Of a DNA stretch of 64,000 nt, positions 1 through 13,531 are shown one piece after another. Source of the DNA: Apostichopus japonicus (Eukaryota > Echinodermata > Holothuroidea > Aspidochirotida > Stichopodidae). The DNA is taken from assembly GCF_037975245.1 (NCBI RefSeq), contig NC_092572.1, positions 28,131,989 through 28,195,988 of the forward strand. Reading direction: 5' to 3'. Within the stretch, counting starts at the first letter, position 1. Each line of letters opens with the position of its first letter. The notes beneath the pieces were generated by a model. It saw nothing but the letters and a program-made list of their open reading frames with translations, was not told the origin of the DNA and did no database searches. The position numbers and the translations under genes are program-made.

Positions 1-2520
1 CAAATCCACCGTTGGTCTTTTTGAGAACCTGTTGAGGACCAGGTGTCTGATATGAGCAAGAGTTGGCTCATGTGACAGAACTCACAAAATCATCCGAACT
101 GTACTTATTAAGAATTTTACCAAAACCAAACAAAACCTTGATCTCTAATAACTTAGCACACAAAGATTGCAGAGGAGTCAACTTATGGACAATTTAGATC
201 GGAATATGCCCACGAAAATATAAAGAATGGACTTGAAAGAAACTATAGAGGTCACTGGAGGTCAACCTGAGGTGAAAGGTCACCCAAATGCAGGTCGACT
301 ATTGGATTGTAATACCGTAACTCCCAACCTTGATGGACATTTGGTTCTTAAGTGATTGCAAAAATAGTAGTTTTTGACCACTAATTGACCTTTATTGACC
401 TTGGATCACATGACTGTTATGTTTAGAAATAATCCTTTACCCAATTCACAGCTAGTCCACACATATCAATCATGTCAGCCCCTGCCAATGGTAGCTTCAC
501 AAGTTACTGCACAGAAAAAACATATATTGACCTATTATTGAACTTCGGTGACCTTGGATCACATCATGGTTATTTTGGAAAATGTGCCCCTACTTCATTC
601 ACAACTTGTCCCAATATATCAGCCATGTCAGACTTCGTGACTAGAAGTTGTTGCAAAAATTAGCATAAATTGGCAGTTTTTTGCACACAAGCAACCTTGA
701 ATGACCTTGGATGACCTGATGGTATTTATCAAAAATATTCCCCTTGATGATGTGCACTCTGTCCTAAAATTGTTATTTGTTCCAATGTACACACACACAA
801 CGTTATTGCTAATAAGGTATCAAAACCAACCTTTGACCCCTCATAACTTGAGAACCGGGTGTCCGATTGAAGCGGGAGTTCGTTTCCTCTATAGAGCACA
901 CAGAGCTCTATCTTACATCAATCTATTGACAAACTTTTTTTTGGGCTCTGCATCTCCTAAAATGAGCATATTTTTCAAAATTTGACCTTTGACCTTTTGA
1001 CCTCACGGTCAGATGTAGTTTGACACACCGATTCCAAAAAACAACATGACAAGTCTGTACGACCATCCTAACTGTACTTATTTAAAAAAAAATGACCTCT
1101 GATAACTTCGCACACGAAGGTCGCACAGGGGTCAACCAAGGACAATTTTGATCGGAAGGTACTTTGGAGATCCGATTATGGCCACGAAACTTCAATGAAC
1201 CAAAGAAACTGATAAAGGTCACCGGAGGTCAAACTGAGGTCAAAGGTCACCTAGATGCGGATCGACTAATGGATTACAATAGCGTAACTCCCAACCTTGA
1301 CGGACATTTTGTTCTCAAAATATTGCAAAAATACTAGTCAAAGATCACCCAGATGCGGGTCGACTAATGGATTACAATAGCTAATTGACCTTTGGTGACC
1401 TCGGATCACATGACCGTTAAGTTTGAAAATATTCCCCTATACCATTTGCTTCTTGTCCCAAAAAATCAATCGTGTCACACTTTGGCACTGGGAGTTATTG
1501 CATTAAATGTCTGGAAATTAACTTTGACCTCATATAACTTCACACACAAAGGTCCCCTGGGGTCAACCCATTGACATTTTTGATCGGTGAGACATGAATA
1601 TAGCATCAAAACTATAAAAATTCTAACATTTTTTCTTTGCCAATTTTCTCCCCCCAATATACTAGTTTTTTAACATTAATTGACCTTTGGTGACCTCGGA
1701 TCACATGACCGTTCCTTTTGAAAATATACCCCTATACCATTTGCAACTTGTCCCAGACTATCAACCGTGTCACACCTTGGCACTGGGAGTTATTGCATTA
1801 AATGTCTGAAAATTAACTTTGACCTTGTATAACTTCACACACAAAGCTCACCCGGGTGTCAACTCATTGACATTTTTGATCCGAAGATACCTTTGATATC
1901 CAAATCTAGCATCAAAACCAAACATTTTCTTCTTTGCCCGTTTTCTCCCAAAATAAACACATTTTTTTCTAATGTGACCTTTGACCTTTTGACCTTGGTT
2001 TCAGATGTAGTTTGATCTTCTGATTCCAAAAATGAATACGACAAGTCTGTACAGCCATCCTAACTCCGACCGAAAACTTTGACCCCATTATAACTTCACA
2101 CACAAAGGTCACACAGGGTCAAACTATTGACATTTATGATAAAAAAGGTTCCTTTGACATCTGAAAATAGCATCGAAACTGTAAAAATCCCCAAAGCACT
2201 TAAAGGTCACCAGAGGCCAAACTGAGGTCAAAGGTCACCTACATGCGGGTCGACTAATGGATTACAATAGCGTAACTCCCAACCTTGAAGGACATTTGTT
2301 CTCAAGTTATTGCAAAAATACTAGTTTTTGACCCCTAATTGACCTTTGTTGACCTTCGATCCCATGACCGTTTTGTTTGGAAACGACCCCTTACCCCATT
2401 CACAACTACTCCCAAAATATCAACCATATCGCAACCTGTCAATGGGAGTTCTTGCTGTTTTTAATATATTGGTTTTGGCATCTAACTGACCTTTGCGGGC
2501 ACCAAAAACAATAGGGATCT
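1..2520. repeat. TGACCT/AGGTCA-rich interspersed repeat cluster
   Basis: A diverged phrase recurs here several times. It runs from a TTGACC(T)TTGGTGACC segment through GGATCACATGACCG, a cytosolic-looking AT-rich stretch and CACACAAAGGTC, to the next TGACC tract (clear copies near 380, 540, 1385, 1680 and 2340). The copies contain direct repeats of AGGTCA, including perfect one-base-spaced pairs at 983-995, 1237-1249, 1975-1987 and 2225-2237. Short open frames across the region share no family motif and look like chance. The same TGACCT vocabulary reappears at 10100-10960, 30900-31110, 49560-53165 and 60560-60800, so this is a dispersed family rather than a local satellite. Confidence 0.7.
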
Positions 2521-4090
2521 TTCCCTAACTATGGGCTATCCACCCACCAAATTTGATCATGATACATCATTTCCTTATTGAGATATCTTGAACACAAGCC
2601 AAGTGTCACATACACATGTTTGTATTACATTCAGACCGAGAACCCCATTGTATTTTCCATTGTTCAAATCCACGTACCCTACCCTTAACAATACCCCACA
2701 CAATAGAATTCTTCCGAGGACGTGGTGATTCTTTAGAAATCACAACCAAGGACCTGAAATTCTTTCGTTCAAGTCCTCGGTCAGATAGCAAAACAAACGC
2801 ACACACACACACACGCCAAGTTGAATGCATAGGTTCCTTGCTTTGCAAAGAGCAAGGAACCAAAAACACTTAAGTTTGCAAACCACTCTACCATTCATCA
2901 AGACATTCCAAGCTGTCATTAGAGACATGCTAGAAGACTGTTAGAAATTAGTTACATTAATTTCAATACAGGTAAAGAGTTCATCTTTTAACTTTGCCCC
3001 AAATTCCTCAGGAGCCTAGTCAGTTTCATTGTGCATACCTTCTGTATATTACCTGTGAATGTATGAACTATGCAGGTTAGTTCTGTGATAGTAATGTGAA
3101 CACAGAGTGGCAGCCCGTATTAAGTGTAATTTGGAATTGATTAGTATATTGATCTCCTATGATGGCAGAATGCACAAAGAATGTATTTATTATTTAGGAA
3201 TTAATACCTGTAACAGCTATAGTGAGTCTACAAGTACAGTAATTACTAAAGTGTAATGTGTGTAAGTTCTGTATCATTTTAACTGAACATTGTTTAATAG
3301 CTGTTTACAGGGTTGATTATGGCACTTATATTCCCTCAGCCATAATGTGTGTATGGTTAAGTCCTAACCTACACTGAATTAATGTGAGAGAATTGAAAGT
3401 GCTTCAGGTTATTGGTCCAACGAGAACTCACATTGGGATATTTCTTAGTTTTATTATGTATTGCTGTGATTATGTCGAGCATTACCCGTCCCTCTAATGC
3501 ACTCACATTTATTTTTCAGTTGGTATAAGTGTCGCCATTTGAGCTATGTTTAGATCCCATGATGCAATGCTACACTTTTACTAGTTGCCATGGTGACAGG
3601 ATTTGCTGAACTTTCCATCAACTTCTAGGTTGAAAAATTTGTAGCAATATATTTAAGTAGATAGGACTGGGGCTCTATTAAGGTTTTGTTAGAATGTTAG
3701 CAAGTATTAGCAGCCCTAATAGTCACTCCTAATTGGTACAGATTCCATCAGACCAGATAAAGCTGATATTCTATGTGATATAGTCTCTGCTTTGTAGCCT
3801 ACGTTTAGTAGAAGAGGTCGCTTAGGTACATGCAGCCTAAACAAAGGTGTTTGTTGCCATGGCAACCTGTTGTCTAAGTCAAAAGTTGCAAATGGGCCGA
3901 AGTGGTTAGAGTGCTACTTGTTGTTATTATTACTAGATGAGGGATTTCCCCGTTAGAGTTTACTGCAAAATTTCCCGCTCCCGAACTTGGCAGTCATTTG
4001 TTGCTGTTAATAAGCCAATGCCTTGTCAGGAGTCATTATAGCTAAGTATTGTGTGTTCATGTACGGGTATTTTAAAGGGCATGTTTTCAT
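2521..4090. other. Gene-free stretch
   Basis: No coding exon, RNA gene or mobile-element end is recognisable. It holds a short CA run near 2799-2815, an 11-bp-arm inverted repeat at 2832-2861, and otherwise unique AT-rich sequence. Open frames near 2606-2873 overlap on both strands without splice or family support. Confidence 0.5.
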
Positions 4091-4099
4091 GGACTGCAG

Positions 4100-5440
4100 G
4101 GACATAAGTTTTTCTGAGCAAGTTTTCAAGACTTTTTTAAGTCCTAGTAACAATACTGTATTAAGGGTCTACACAGTTTTTATTATGAAAGAAAATTTCA
4201 GAGGATTTTGCCATTTATTCGCCTTGTACTGTATACATGTGTTGCTATGAGAGGTTTTGCTACTTCAATCCTATTAAATTTCTTCTCATTTTTTCACTAA
4301 ATTTATTCATATTGCCACAAAATAGCAATAAGTGTGCCCTTAGGAGATGTTTGTATGCACCAAGCCCAAATATGTTTCTACTGGAGGTCTAGAACTGGTC
4401 TACAGTTTTTGTAATTCAAGAAATTTGAAAGGAGTTTGGAATTATTTACACTGTACTGTATGTGTTGCTATAAGAGGTTTTGCTTCAGCTTTCAATCCTA
4501 TTAAAACTTTCTTCTCATTTTTTCTCTAAATTGATTGATATTGCCACAAAATAGCAATAAGTGTGCTCTTATGAGATGTTCGTATGCACCGAACCCAAAT
4601 ATGTTTTATTAGAGGTCTACACACTTTTTATAATGCAAGAAATTGCAGAGGATTTTGAAAATTATTTGCCTTGTACTGTATGTATGTGTTACAGTGCTAC
4701 TTCCATCTATTAACATTTTTCTTCTCATATTTTCCCTAAAATTATTGATATTGCCACAAAATAGCAATAAGTGTGCTCTTGGGAGATGTTTGTAGGCACC
4801 AAGCCCAAATATGTTTCCATTGGAGGTCTACAAAGTTTTTCATAATGCAGGTAATTTTTGAGGATTTCGGAATTGATTCACCCTGTACTGTATGTATGTG
4901 TTGCTATAAGAAGTTTTGCTACTTCAATCCTATTAAAATTGTATCCTCATTTTTGCTCTGAATTCATTCATATTGCCACAAAATAGCAATAAGTGTGCTC
5001 TTAGGAAATGTTCGTATGCACCGAACCCAAATATGTTTCTATTGGAGGTCTACACAGTTTTTTATAATGCAAGAAATTTCTGAGGATTTTGGAATTTATT
5101 CGCCCTGTGCTGTATGTAATTGCTATGAGAGGTTTTGCTACTTCAATCCTATTAAAATTTTCTTCTCATTTTTTCTCTAAATTTATTGATATTGCCACAA
5201 AATAGCAATAAGTGTGCTCTTAGGAGATGTTCGTATGCACCAAACTCAAATATGTTTCTATTGGAGGTCAACACAGATTTTCATAATGCAAATAATTTCA
5301 GAGGATTTTGGAATTTATTCGCCCTGTGCTGTATGTATGTAATTGCTATGAGAGGTTTTGCTACTTCAATCCTATTAAAATTTCCTTCTCATTTTTTTCT
5401 TTAAATTTATTGATATTGCCACAAAATAGGAAAAATTGTG
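4100..5440. repeat. About 220-bp tandem repeat, about six copies
   Basis: A marker phrase, ATTGCCACAAAATAGCAATA, recurs at 4311, 4540, 4750, 4972, 5191 and (mutated) 5414, giving spacings of 229, 210, 222, 219 and 223 bases. Each unit also has a GGAGGTCTACACA-like segment, an AGAGGATTTTGGAATT-like segment and a TACTTCAATCCTATTAAAA segment. The array begins inside a unit near 4160 and ends just after the last marker. The similar short open frames in successive copies are a by-product of the repetition. Confidence 0.9.
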
Positions 5441-5781
5441 CTCTGAGGAGGTGTTCGTATTCAATTATGTAGGATTACCTAATATTAACAAGCTGGATTG
5501 TGTACTGTGAAATGAAAAAAATGGCACTAATTCATATTTGATATGAAACTCCCTATAGTATTGACTGTGTATTTCTCAATCAGCAGTTTGAAATTTGCAA
5601 CAAAATTTCAACTAAAGATTTGAGTCCCAAATTTCATATTATTTCCAAGACTTGCAAAAACAGTACAAATAAACGTAATCTACAGAAATGTTCGCAGTCA
5701 CTGATACCTAACTTGGTAGTTTTACTAGCCTTTTTCATTTATCTAGATGTAAAATAAAATTCCTATGTTTACCTTTTTACA
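5441..5781. other. Short gene-free stretch 3' of the propeller exon
   Basis: AT-rich sequence between the tandem array and the minus-strand exon. It should hold the 3' UTR of that gene. The nearest clear minus-strand polyadenylation-type hexamer is near 5407, inside the last tandem unit. Confidence 0.35.
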
Positions 5782-6601
5782 CTATCCTACTGTACTTACT
5801 GTGCTGTATACATCCAGTATTCCTTCTATTGTTGTTGCAAACATAAACCTGTTTACATCGTTTATCCTGATTCTAATCAACGACTCATTAATAACTCGGA
5901 AAGTAAACAATGTATGATTCTCAGAGAGAGAGTAAACAACAACAGCATCAACAGGGAGAGACCAACATGATACAAACACCAGACCAAACTCACTGCTTAC
6001 AGTGATACTGTATGCAGATGGGTAGTCTGGTGTGTTGTATTCATGTAACATCACTCCCTCCATGTTGTATCTAATGGCTCTAGTATTCCTGAGTGTAGAT
6101 ATAAACAGATTATCTCCATAAACTGTTATATCTAAAGGATAATCACTTACTAATCCTTCCAAGGTGATTGTCTTGATTTTATTTAAACTAAAATCAAACA
6201 CAATCACCTCGTTAGGAGACAAACCAATAAATATCTCTCCCTCTCTGACAGTCATACACTTGGCTGGTCCATTGCGTAACTGATCACTGTGTGTGGGTAT
6301 GTCGTCTGTCTTGATATTGAAGACATCCAACTGATCACCACACACAGTGACTATACGAGCATCATCCAAGAATGAAACACAACGAGGCCGCCATCTTGAA
6401 GGATTCTTAAATTCTATAGAATAAAACCGAGTTATAAATTGCGTCGAAGAATTAGGAATATTAAATGCAAACAGGTCTATGAATGATGTCCCTGTAACTT
6501 CGTTGTAACCGCTAACAGCAACTTTGGTAGAATCCACCGTCACATCTTGCAACTCCCAGCCGACTTCACCGGTAAACCTGGGCAACTGCGTACGATGAAC
6601 T
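5782..6601 (-). CDS. Probable beta-propeller-type terminal exon (partial gene)
   Basis: A long open exon of about 270 residues ends in TAG at 5782. The frame has no good initiator ATG and runs upstream to an acceptor-like site (pyrimidine tract, then TTAAAG, just before 6601), so this is probably the last exon of a multi-exon gene. The protein has recurring short beta-strand-like blocks of roughly 40 residues: hydrophobic strand, a D/N-containing turn, hydrophobic strand (for example around VTVYGDNLFISTL and FGLVFVSCW). This resembles NHL or WD-like propellers found at the C terminus of TRIM proteins, but no diagnostic motif fixes the family. A GTAAGT lies inside the last codons (near 5795), so an alternative splice to a further exon is possible. 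Upstream exons were not recognised in the window. Confidence 0.6.
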
Positions 6602-6804
6602 CTTTAATAAACAAGGCAAAAAAAGTACAATATTAGGTCAAGTTTACAAGGCCGTGTCCATGGTAACGGAGAATGTTGTCAGACACTATGCATATAGTCG
6701 CTGGAAAATGTACCTTTTCATAAGAAAAACAAGAAAATAACGGAAGCTGAAGCATCCTCCCCCAATACTAAATAATAAACAAAAAATAAAGAAACAAACA
6801 AACA

Positions 6805-7705
6805 ACTAAACAAACTAACGGATCGAGTATATTTTGCGAACATGTTGAGAGGAATTTCGCCCTAAACACGAGCTCTGGGATATGGAAATAGCTAGTTTAT
6901 TTACATGATTGAGTGTATCAATTCATAGGACATACAGTATAAGCGATTGGCCCGTAAGACGGGCTTTCGTCGAGCACCCGGATCACGGGTGAACATTATG
7001 CTGTGATTTATTAATTATTAAAATTAAGAATTAAACAAACAATAAAATAATTGTGGATCAATGAGACGCGAGGGCTTAATTAGGTTACTCAGAAGCTGGT
7101 GATTATGTTTATTATATTCTCAGGCTGACCCCACCCTGAGCAAATTATAAAAAAAGAAACAATTAACAGGAAAAATGTACAGAAGGCCAATTTTAATAAA
7201 TTCTAGACAACTATATGATAAGCAAATGAGCAAACAACTATAAACAATCAATTAACGGATCGAGTATGTTGAGAGGAATTTCGCTCTAGATGCGAGCTCA
7301 GATCTGTACGTTACGTGTGAGGCGATCCCATACAAAAAAAAGTCCTGCATAAAATCCTGCAGGATCCAGCTGCGGGCCGATTTTATGCAGGATTTATGCC
7401 AGGATTTATGCAAGGATTTGGCAACATCCTGCATGCTTATGAAGGATTCCTGTACATGCATCATCGAATCCTGCATGCATATGAAGGATTCTTGTACGTT
7501 TGGAAGGAATCCTGTTACATATCCACAGGACTTTTTTTTATTATTATATATACAGGACTTTTTTGTATGGAATTGGCACGTGGAACGGGCTTTAATTTGT
7601 AGAGCGCCTGGATCACGGAAAAAAACGGTACGGTAACGTTATGCTGTGATTTGTAGGGGAATTATTAAACAAACATAAAAATGTTAGGCGTGAGGGCTTT
7701 AATTG
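6805..7705. repeat. Diverged direct duplication with a TGCAGGAT-rich insert
   Basis: Two related segments lie in tandem. ACGGATCGAGTAT...GAGGAATTTCGC...CGAGCTC occurs near 6820-6872 and again near 7255-7297. ACGGGCTTT...CGGATCACGG...TTATGCTGTGATTT...GAGGGCTTAATT occurs near 6959-7082 and again near 7587-7704. The second copy carries an extra block (7340-7515) built from TCCTGCAT / ATGCAGGA words in both orientations, including a perfect 14-bp inverted pair at 7343-7356 and 7379-7392. Frames through this block are repeat-driven. Confidence 0.7.
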
Positions 7706-10060
7706 TTCCTTGTAAAATATGCACTTACCCCGTCCCCCACCCCCCTCCCAAGGTAAGGTAAGTCAATAATTAAAGAAATGAAAAAAAGAATGACAGGAAA
7801 ATTCGAGTCGATGGCGCTATAGCAATTAGTATGCTGGATTAATAAATGTAAATAAAGCGGTAATGTATAATAGATGGCGGGCTTCCACAATTCATTATCA
7901 AATCAAGTTTTACACCCTACAAAGCGGCCGCAAGGTGCTTTTCACAGTAGAGGACGTCACATTCTTATAAAATATAGGCTTAAATGTAAGGATATATCAT
8001 ATAGAAAGTGCATTTCCATGACCAAAAGGCCCGCTTTCCTACGCTTATATCCTTCACAAAGAAGCACATTCAGAAGGGAATTTCAAATATTACGAGTATT
8101 GTAGTGAATTACCAAAATTTATGATATTGCCCATGTACGACGTTAATCTGTTCTCTAAGCTCCAAACCCGAAATGCGAACCATATAAGATTTGTGGAAGG
8201 GGTCATGCGTAAAGGTCCATGTGGTTCAATATAATATGGATATTTCAAAGACATATAACGGTTGTATATGGCATGAGAAATGCCTATAGGTAACTTATAC
8301 TTCGTTTAAAAAATCTACAGCTCTTCATTGTTCACTAATCAAATCAAAACATACAAATACCACATTTATACGACAAACTACATTAATGGTACGTTAATGG
8401 TAAATTATAAACTTGGCTAATCATTCATAGATAAACTTGGCTTTTATCCGTATGACATCTATTCAATAAGATCAATAATAAAAGTAAAATGATACATTAA
8501 TCTTTGATTGGATCACACGGAGCATACATTCAACCAATCAAGGGGAGCGGTGGGGCAATCACACCTAATTCAGGCTGGTTTTACACCCCTTGAAGGGTGT
8601 TGGAGCGGTGCGGTTTGTCTCTTGGTTAGTATTTCAGCACTTGATTGTGTTCACGAATATCAAATCGGAATTACAATTAAATGAAACCACTACCTTATAG
8701 TACCCTAAATGTAAAAGTAATTCCTTTCCCTCACATTTATTGTTTTGCTTGCAAGTCTCTGCGAAGGAATTTCTCACACTTTAACAACTTCCGGTGAATT
8801 CGTCACCCCCCCCCCCACCAGGGCTTTAAACAAATTCCGGTGATATGAAACAGGAATGATCCTCTTAAGAAGAAATAACACCGCGGCGTAAATAATTTGG
8901 TACTTAAGGCGGATCCCAACGAAAATAAAATAACCTTGCACCCATCCGCCAACGTCAACGTAAAAAAATCCAAAAAAAATCACTTTCTTAGCTACGTACA
9001 GTTACAATGAAATACGTCTCCTCGTACACCCACCAAAATGGTAAGTAAAGCGAAATAATATTGGGGGGGGGGGGGGGGCGGTGGCTCCTTGCTATTACGC
9101 CACTTAAATATTTCAAAACGCTTCAATTTCTGAGGGCTTGGCCCTCTAAACCCCGCCGGGCCTCTTTCGAATATATATTGACGGTTAAGCAGTTAACATG
9201 ATGATTCTTTTAATGTAAATCAATGAACCGGTTATCAAGATCCCGATGTTTCTTTGACCGATTAGATATTTTCTGCAGACGCCGATGAATCGCTAGCAAA
9301 AAACAGAGGGGAACGATAAATTGTACCGTATGCTACGCCCCTTAGCCATTTCTCTGTCTAAGCTAGTGAAGTTAAAGAAAGCTGCCAGTATCTAAGTCTT
9401 GTCCGTCGCCAATAGATGGAGCTACTTATTTACCTCAGAGATGACTTTTTTCTGCATGTTTCTAGTTACCACCATTTCCGTCTGCACCATAGCAGTCAAG
9501 GCACTGATGTATATAGTGACATGGATATACAACGGTTTTATGTACTTATATACGGGATAATCCTTCTAGCTTCAGTTTCAAACTTCGACTGGTTTTGAAT
9601 TTCACTTGTTAATGCTGTTTGATATTCTTCTCTATCGTGAGGCTTCCTTTAAGACTATATGCTGTCGGGAAACGATGCTTTGAAAACGAGCTTATTGCCG
9701 CCAGTGTCACATGTATAACTCACAAGAGAGTGAAAACGGCTGTTTACATTTATTAGCAAATGCACTGCCTGTAACTATGAAATGTATCTCAACAGAACAA
9801 CCTCACACACACAAAAACTATAAGACTTCCCTTTGAATTTCAAAATATATAAATTCCGCATTTTTCCTCATTATTTCTAATATTCATATTACACAGCCTC
9901 AAATACGAGGGCGCAACCCTCTTGCTTCATTATGAAGAGAGATAAAGAATTTAAAATTAGGTTTACGGCCGCAATAATGAATTCTGAGATTTCACCAGTG
10001 AGTAATACTATACTGTATAGCTCTGTGCGCTAACTATACCTGTTTGTTTCTACACACGGG
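7706..10060. other. Gene-free stretch with homopolymer runs
   Basis: No supported gene. Poly-C runs lie near 7736-7747 and 8806-8818, and a poly-G run near 9062-9078. Small open frames near 8774-8983 and 9416-9598 are hydrophobic-biased but have no initiation context or splice support. Confidence 0.45.
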
Positions 10061-10099
10061 CGAGTCCTGAATGAATCAGTGACATTGACGTCTTATTTA

Positions 10100-10960
10100 G
10101 AATGACCTTCGACCTCATAAAAAGCAATATATTTGTACTGACCCAGGTGAATCTACTTACAAATTATGAAGTTCATTTAGGTTGCACCTCTGGAGTTATG
10201 GTGTTAACATGATTCTCAGACTTCCATCACTGTTAACCTTAAACGATCTTTGACCTCCACTATAAATAAATAATGATTCTTGTATACTCACTAATATGGA
10301 TCTCTATACCACACATTCAAGTTTCAATATTTGAGGCATTGTCATAAAATTATCAAACGTTGACCACTATTGACCTCACATGAGCTTTGACCTCAACATT
10401 ACAAAGTGCTTTATTTGTACCAACTAAGGTAAAGTGACTTACAATGTATGAAGTTTTAATTTTGGAGTTATGTTAATAAAATTATGTGTTGTTATTATTA
10501 TTATTATTATTAATACAAGGTTTCAATATTTGGACCTCATAACTACATAATACGTTTCTTGAACTACTTAAAGATGGATTCACATACGACGTATGAATTT
10601 CATCTAAACTTTAATTTAGAGTGTTTACAAGGTTTTCAGACTGTAACCTGTGTTGAACTCAAGTGATCTTTAATCTCCATATAAAACAACAAATTATTGT
10701 ACTAAGTAAGGTAGATACACACACCAAGTATTAAGTCCATCCGAGCTTGAAGTTGACCTTCTTGAGTTATCTCGTTTATAAGGTTTTCAGACTTTGACAT
10801 CTGTTGACCTCGTATGTCCATTTGCATCCACCAATTTCAATTAGGTTCTTTTACTAACTTAAAGACAAATCCATATACAATGCATCAACTTCAGCCATCA
10901 TATACTTTTTGAGTTATTGTGTTTACAAACAGTGTTGCATACACACAGACGCACCGGCAC
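10100..10960. repeat. TGACCT-type interspersed repeat units
   Basis: About five diverged units of 140-170 bases. Each contains a TTGACCT(C) segment, a CTCACTAA-like segment before GGATC/GATTC, a GTATGAAGTTCAT-like segment and a GTTTACAAGGTTTTCAGACT segment. The run ends in an ACACACAGACGCACC tail. The same phrases recur near 30900-31110, 49560-53165 and 60560-60800. A TTA trinucleotide run lies at about 10490-10512. Confidence 0.65.
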
Positions 10961-13530
10961 AAATACCCACACACGACAACAACATCAAATAAATTCCTTA
11001 TGCCTCCGGCAACTTAAAGAAAAAAGAACTGAGGAAGAAATGAACCGTCGCATCGCTGAAAGGAACACATGGATACATTTATGACATATTAGAATGAAGC
11101 AATTGTGAAGTGGGAGATGGGTGTAACCTTCAGTCTAAAGAGAACGGGAAATGAGGGACTTAAGATGGTAAATGGGGGGGGGGGGCACATAAAGCGGGTT
11201 ACTAAAGAGGGTATTACTTACGGTGTGATGATGGGATGCTTCGTAATGTCCATCTTCTGACAGATTACTCAAAGTTGCTCACGATCCTGCTCAACTAAAC
11301 CGAAATAATAATACTAAATTAAAGTACAATACAAGTGCAAAAATGTTTGTATCTTTCAGTAAGCAGCATTGTACCTTTAACATATACGGGTTGGAAAACT
11401 ATGTGCATAAATAGGTCTAACATACTCACAGCGTTGTTTGTTCTATGAAGACATGTTCAAAAGGCTACTTTCGGAACACACAATTTGGATACAGGGTTTC
11501 ATTGATGTTGAGAAATATACAGCATAAAATAAGTGCGTCCCAGAAGTGATTTAATCTTTGGACGAATTAATGTGTTCAACTAAGTACAGTCAAATTAGAC
11601 TATATTTAGTAGAAATATCCTTTTTTTTTAAATGTACCTCAAATACAGATTCAAATGGAAGGCTATAATAAATAACTAGTATGATGTACATAAACAAAAT
11701 AGTGTAACAGTAAGAAATAGTGATGCAAACATGTTAGTTCTCTCATTGAGATTTCCAATAATGAAGTAAGTATTTTACGAGTTGACAATAGGCCTACATT
11801 GCAAGAGCGTCAAGAGGAGTCTACAGTTTTTCATCTGAATCGAGGTTGACCACTCACTAAGAGTGAATGCTTTTATTATGGAGTGATATGTAAGCTATAG
11901 TAATAACGCTACAAGAACTTCACGCTTAAACCTGATATACTAATATCATTCCAGTTAAAGAATATTCCCATAGCTGAACTGAAGTTCATTGTCTAAAATA
12001 ATTACTGGAAATCTTAATTCATCACAAAATTTGATGAACGTATCTGGCAACAGTTCTATATTGATTGTGTTTCTCCATGCAAAATGTACGAAAACAATAC
12101 AATAAGTAAATACTTTATGAAATTTAATAATGTTAGTTAACATTATATATCAGGAATATAAAGCTTGTCAAGATCATCTGCCATTATGAAACACATATTG
12201 CTTATAATGATCAGGAAGTTGTTAACGTACACTTCCTGTAGTAGAAACGGTTTATAGGTAAAGGGCATATACATTGAAATAACCATATCTAACGTTAGAA
12301 GCAGTGTATTAAGATGGTGGTCTCAGTTAATTAATACTATAGACTATCTTTCTCAAGACTTACGCAAAAAGAAACGTCTAATGCAAGTAATTTGACCTAG
12401 TTTCGAATGAGGTGTAACAGAAGTGTTAAACACCACCATCGATTCCAGAAACCCCAGCTTGCTACCGTCGGTAATTAGACACTAGTGAACAGTCAGTACA
12501 TACAGCTGCGGTCAATACCCACAGCACAGTGTACAAACGATACAGCGATGGACATCTCAGGTCCAGCTAAAGATAACAAGGTATCACGTTTCATTACTGA
12601 ACTGTCTGCATTTTGTAGCGACACGAACAAAACGTCACTTGCAAGCAACAGAAAGTTAACTTTTTTTCAGATGGCCGCACGCGGTTTGGGGGGAGTCTCC
12701 AATGCCTTTAAGCTTATGTACATGTCACGGTATACCCGCTACCGGAGTAACGCTACCTTCTAAACCATAGCCATTGACAAATATAATACTAATAACTGGG
12801 TGTTCTGATGTTATACACACAGTAAGGGTAACACTTACATTGAAAGCCACTCTAATTCACTTGCGTGATATTGCCGTGTGAACCAAGGATCCTTTGAATC
12901 CTTCTTCGTCAACTTAAAACACACCCGAGCTGAAAATGATCACGAATAGTACCTTGATGTAACCCGAAGAGGAGGAAGTTACCCCAATGTAGTAAGAACG
13001 ACGTTATGGAAATACGATAAATAGAAATGAGTCGTGAGAGTTGCAATATGAAAGCAGATTATTACACTGAACAACACTGTACATATCAATACTGATCGCG
13101 TGACTGATAAACAACGCCCACTGTCACACGTCTGAGACTGTAATTTGAGCTCCACAGTTGGGTTCAAAGGTTCATTTGTACACGTACACGGAAACTAGCA
13201 GATTTATGGTATGTATCTTCAAGTCAACTAGTGTAGATTTTCCTTTCCTGTGTTTCCCTTTCAATATTCAGTTTCACAGTAGAATGGATATATGATATTC
13301 ATTGTGTAGCCACACGACTATGGCAAGCCATATGGGACAAACACCGTATAATATATCCGCGTACTAATTCGAATATATACACCTCTGGAAATCGCTTTCC
13401 TACCGCTTCTTGGATTGTATATCGAATGAAACTGTGGCGTGATGCCTGGTTACACGGCATGTACTGTACTGTGGCTTCTGACTGGCGCCTCCAACAAAGA
13501 AATTTCCAAATAGGGATCGCCACCAACTAA
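10961..13530. other. Gene-free stretch
   Basis: No coding exon could be supported. Open frames at 12485-12763 (+), 11955-12143 (-), 12979-13167 (-) and 13299-13526 (-) have no recognisable domain. A poly-G run lies at about 11176-11185. Confidence 0.4.
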
Positions 13531-13531
13531 T

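Noticed and set aside
4023-5404. A chain of similar 60-75-codon frames
   Set aside because: Repeated copies of the same frame within the 220-bp tandem array; no constant protein is kept.
12485-12763. 92-codon plus-strand frame
   Set aside because: No domain, poor start context and no neighbouring exon; kept only as gene-free sequence.
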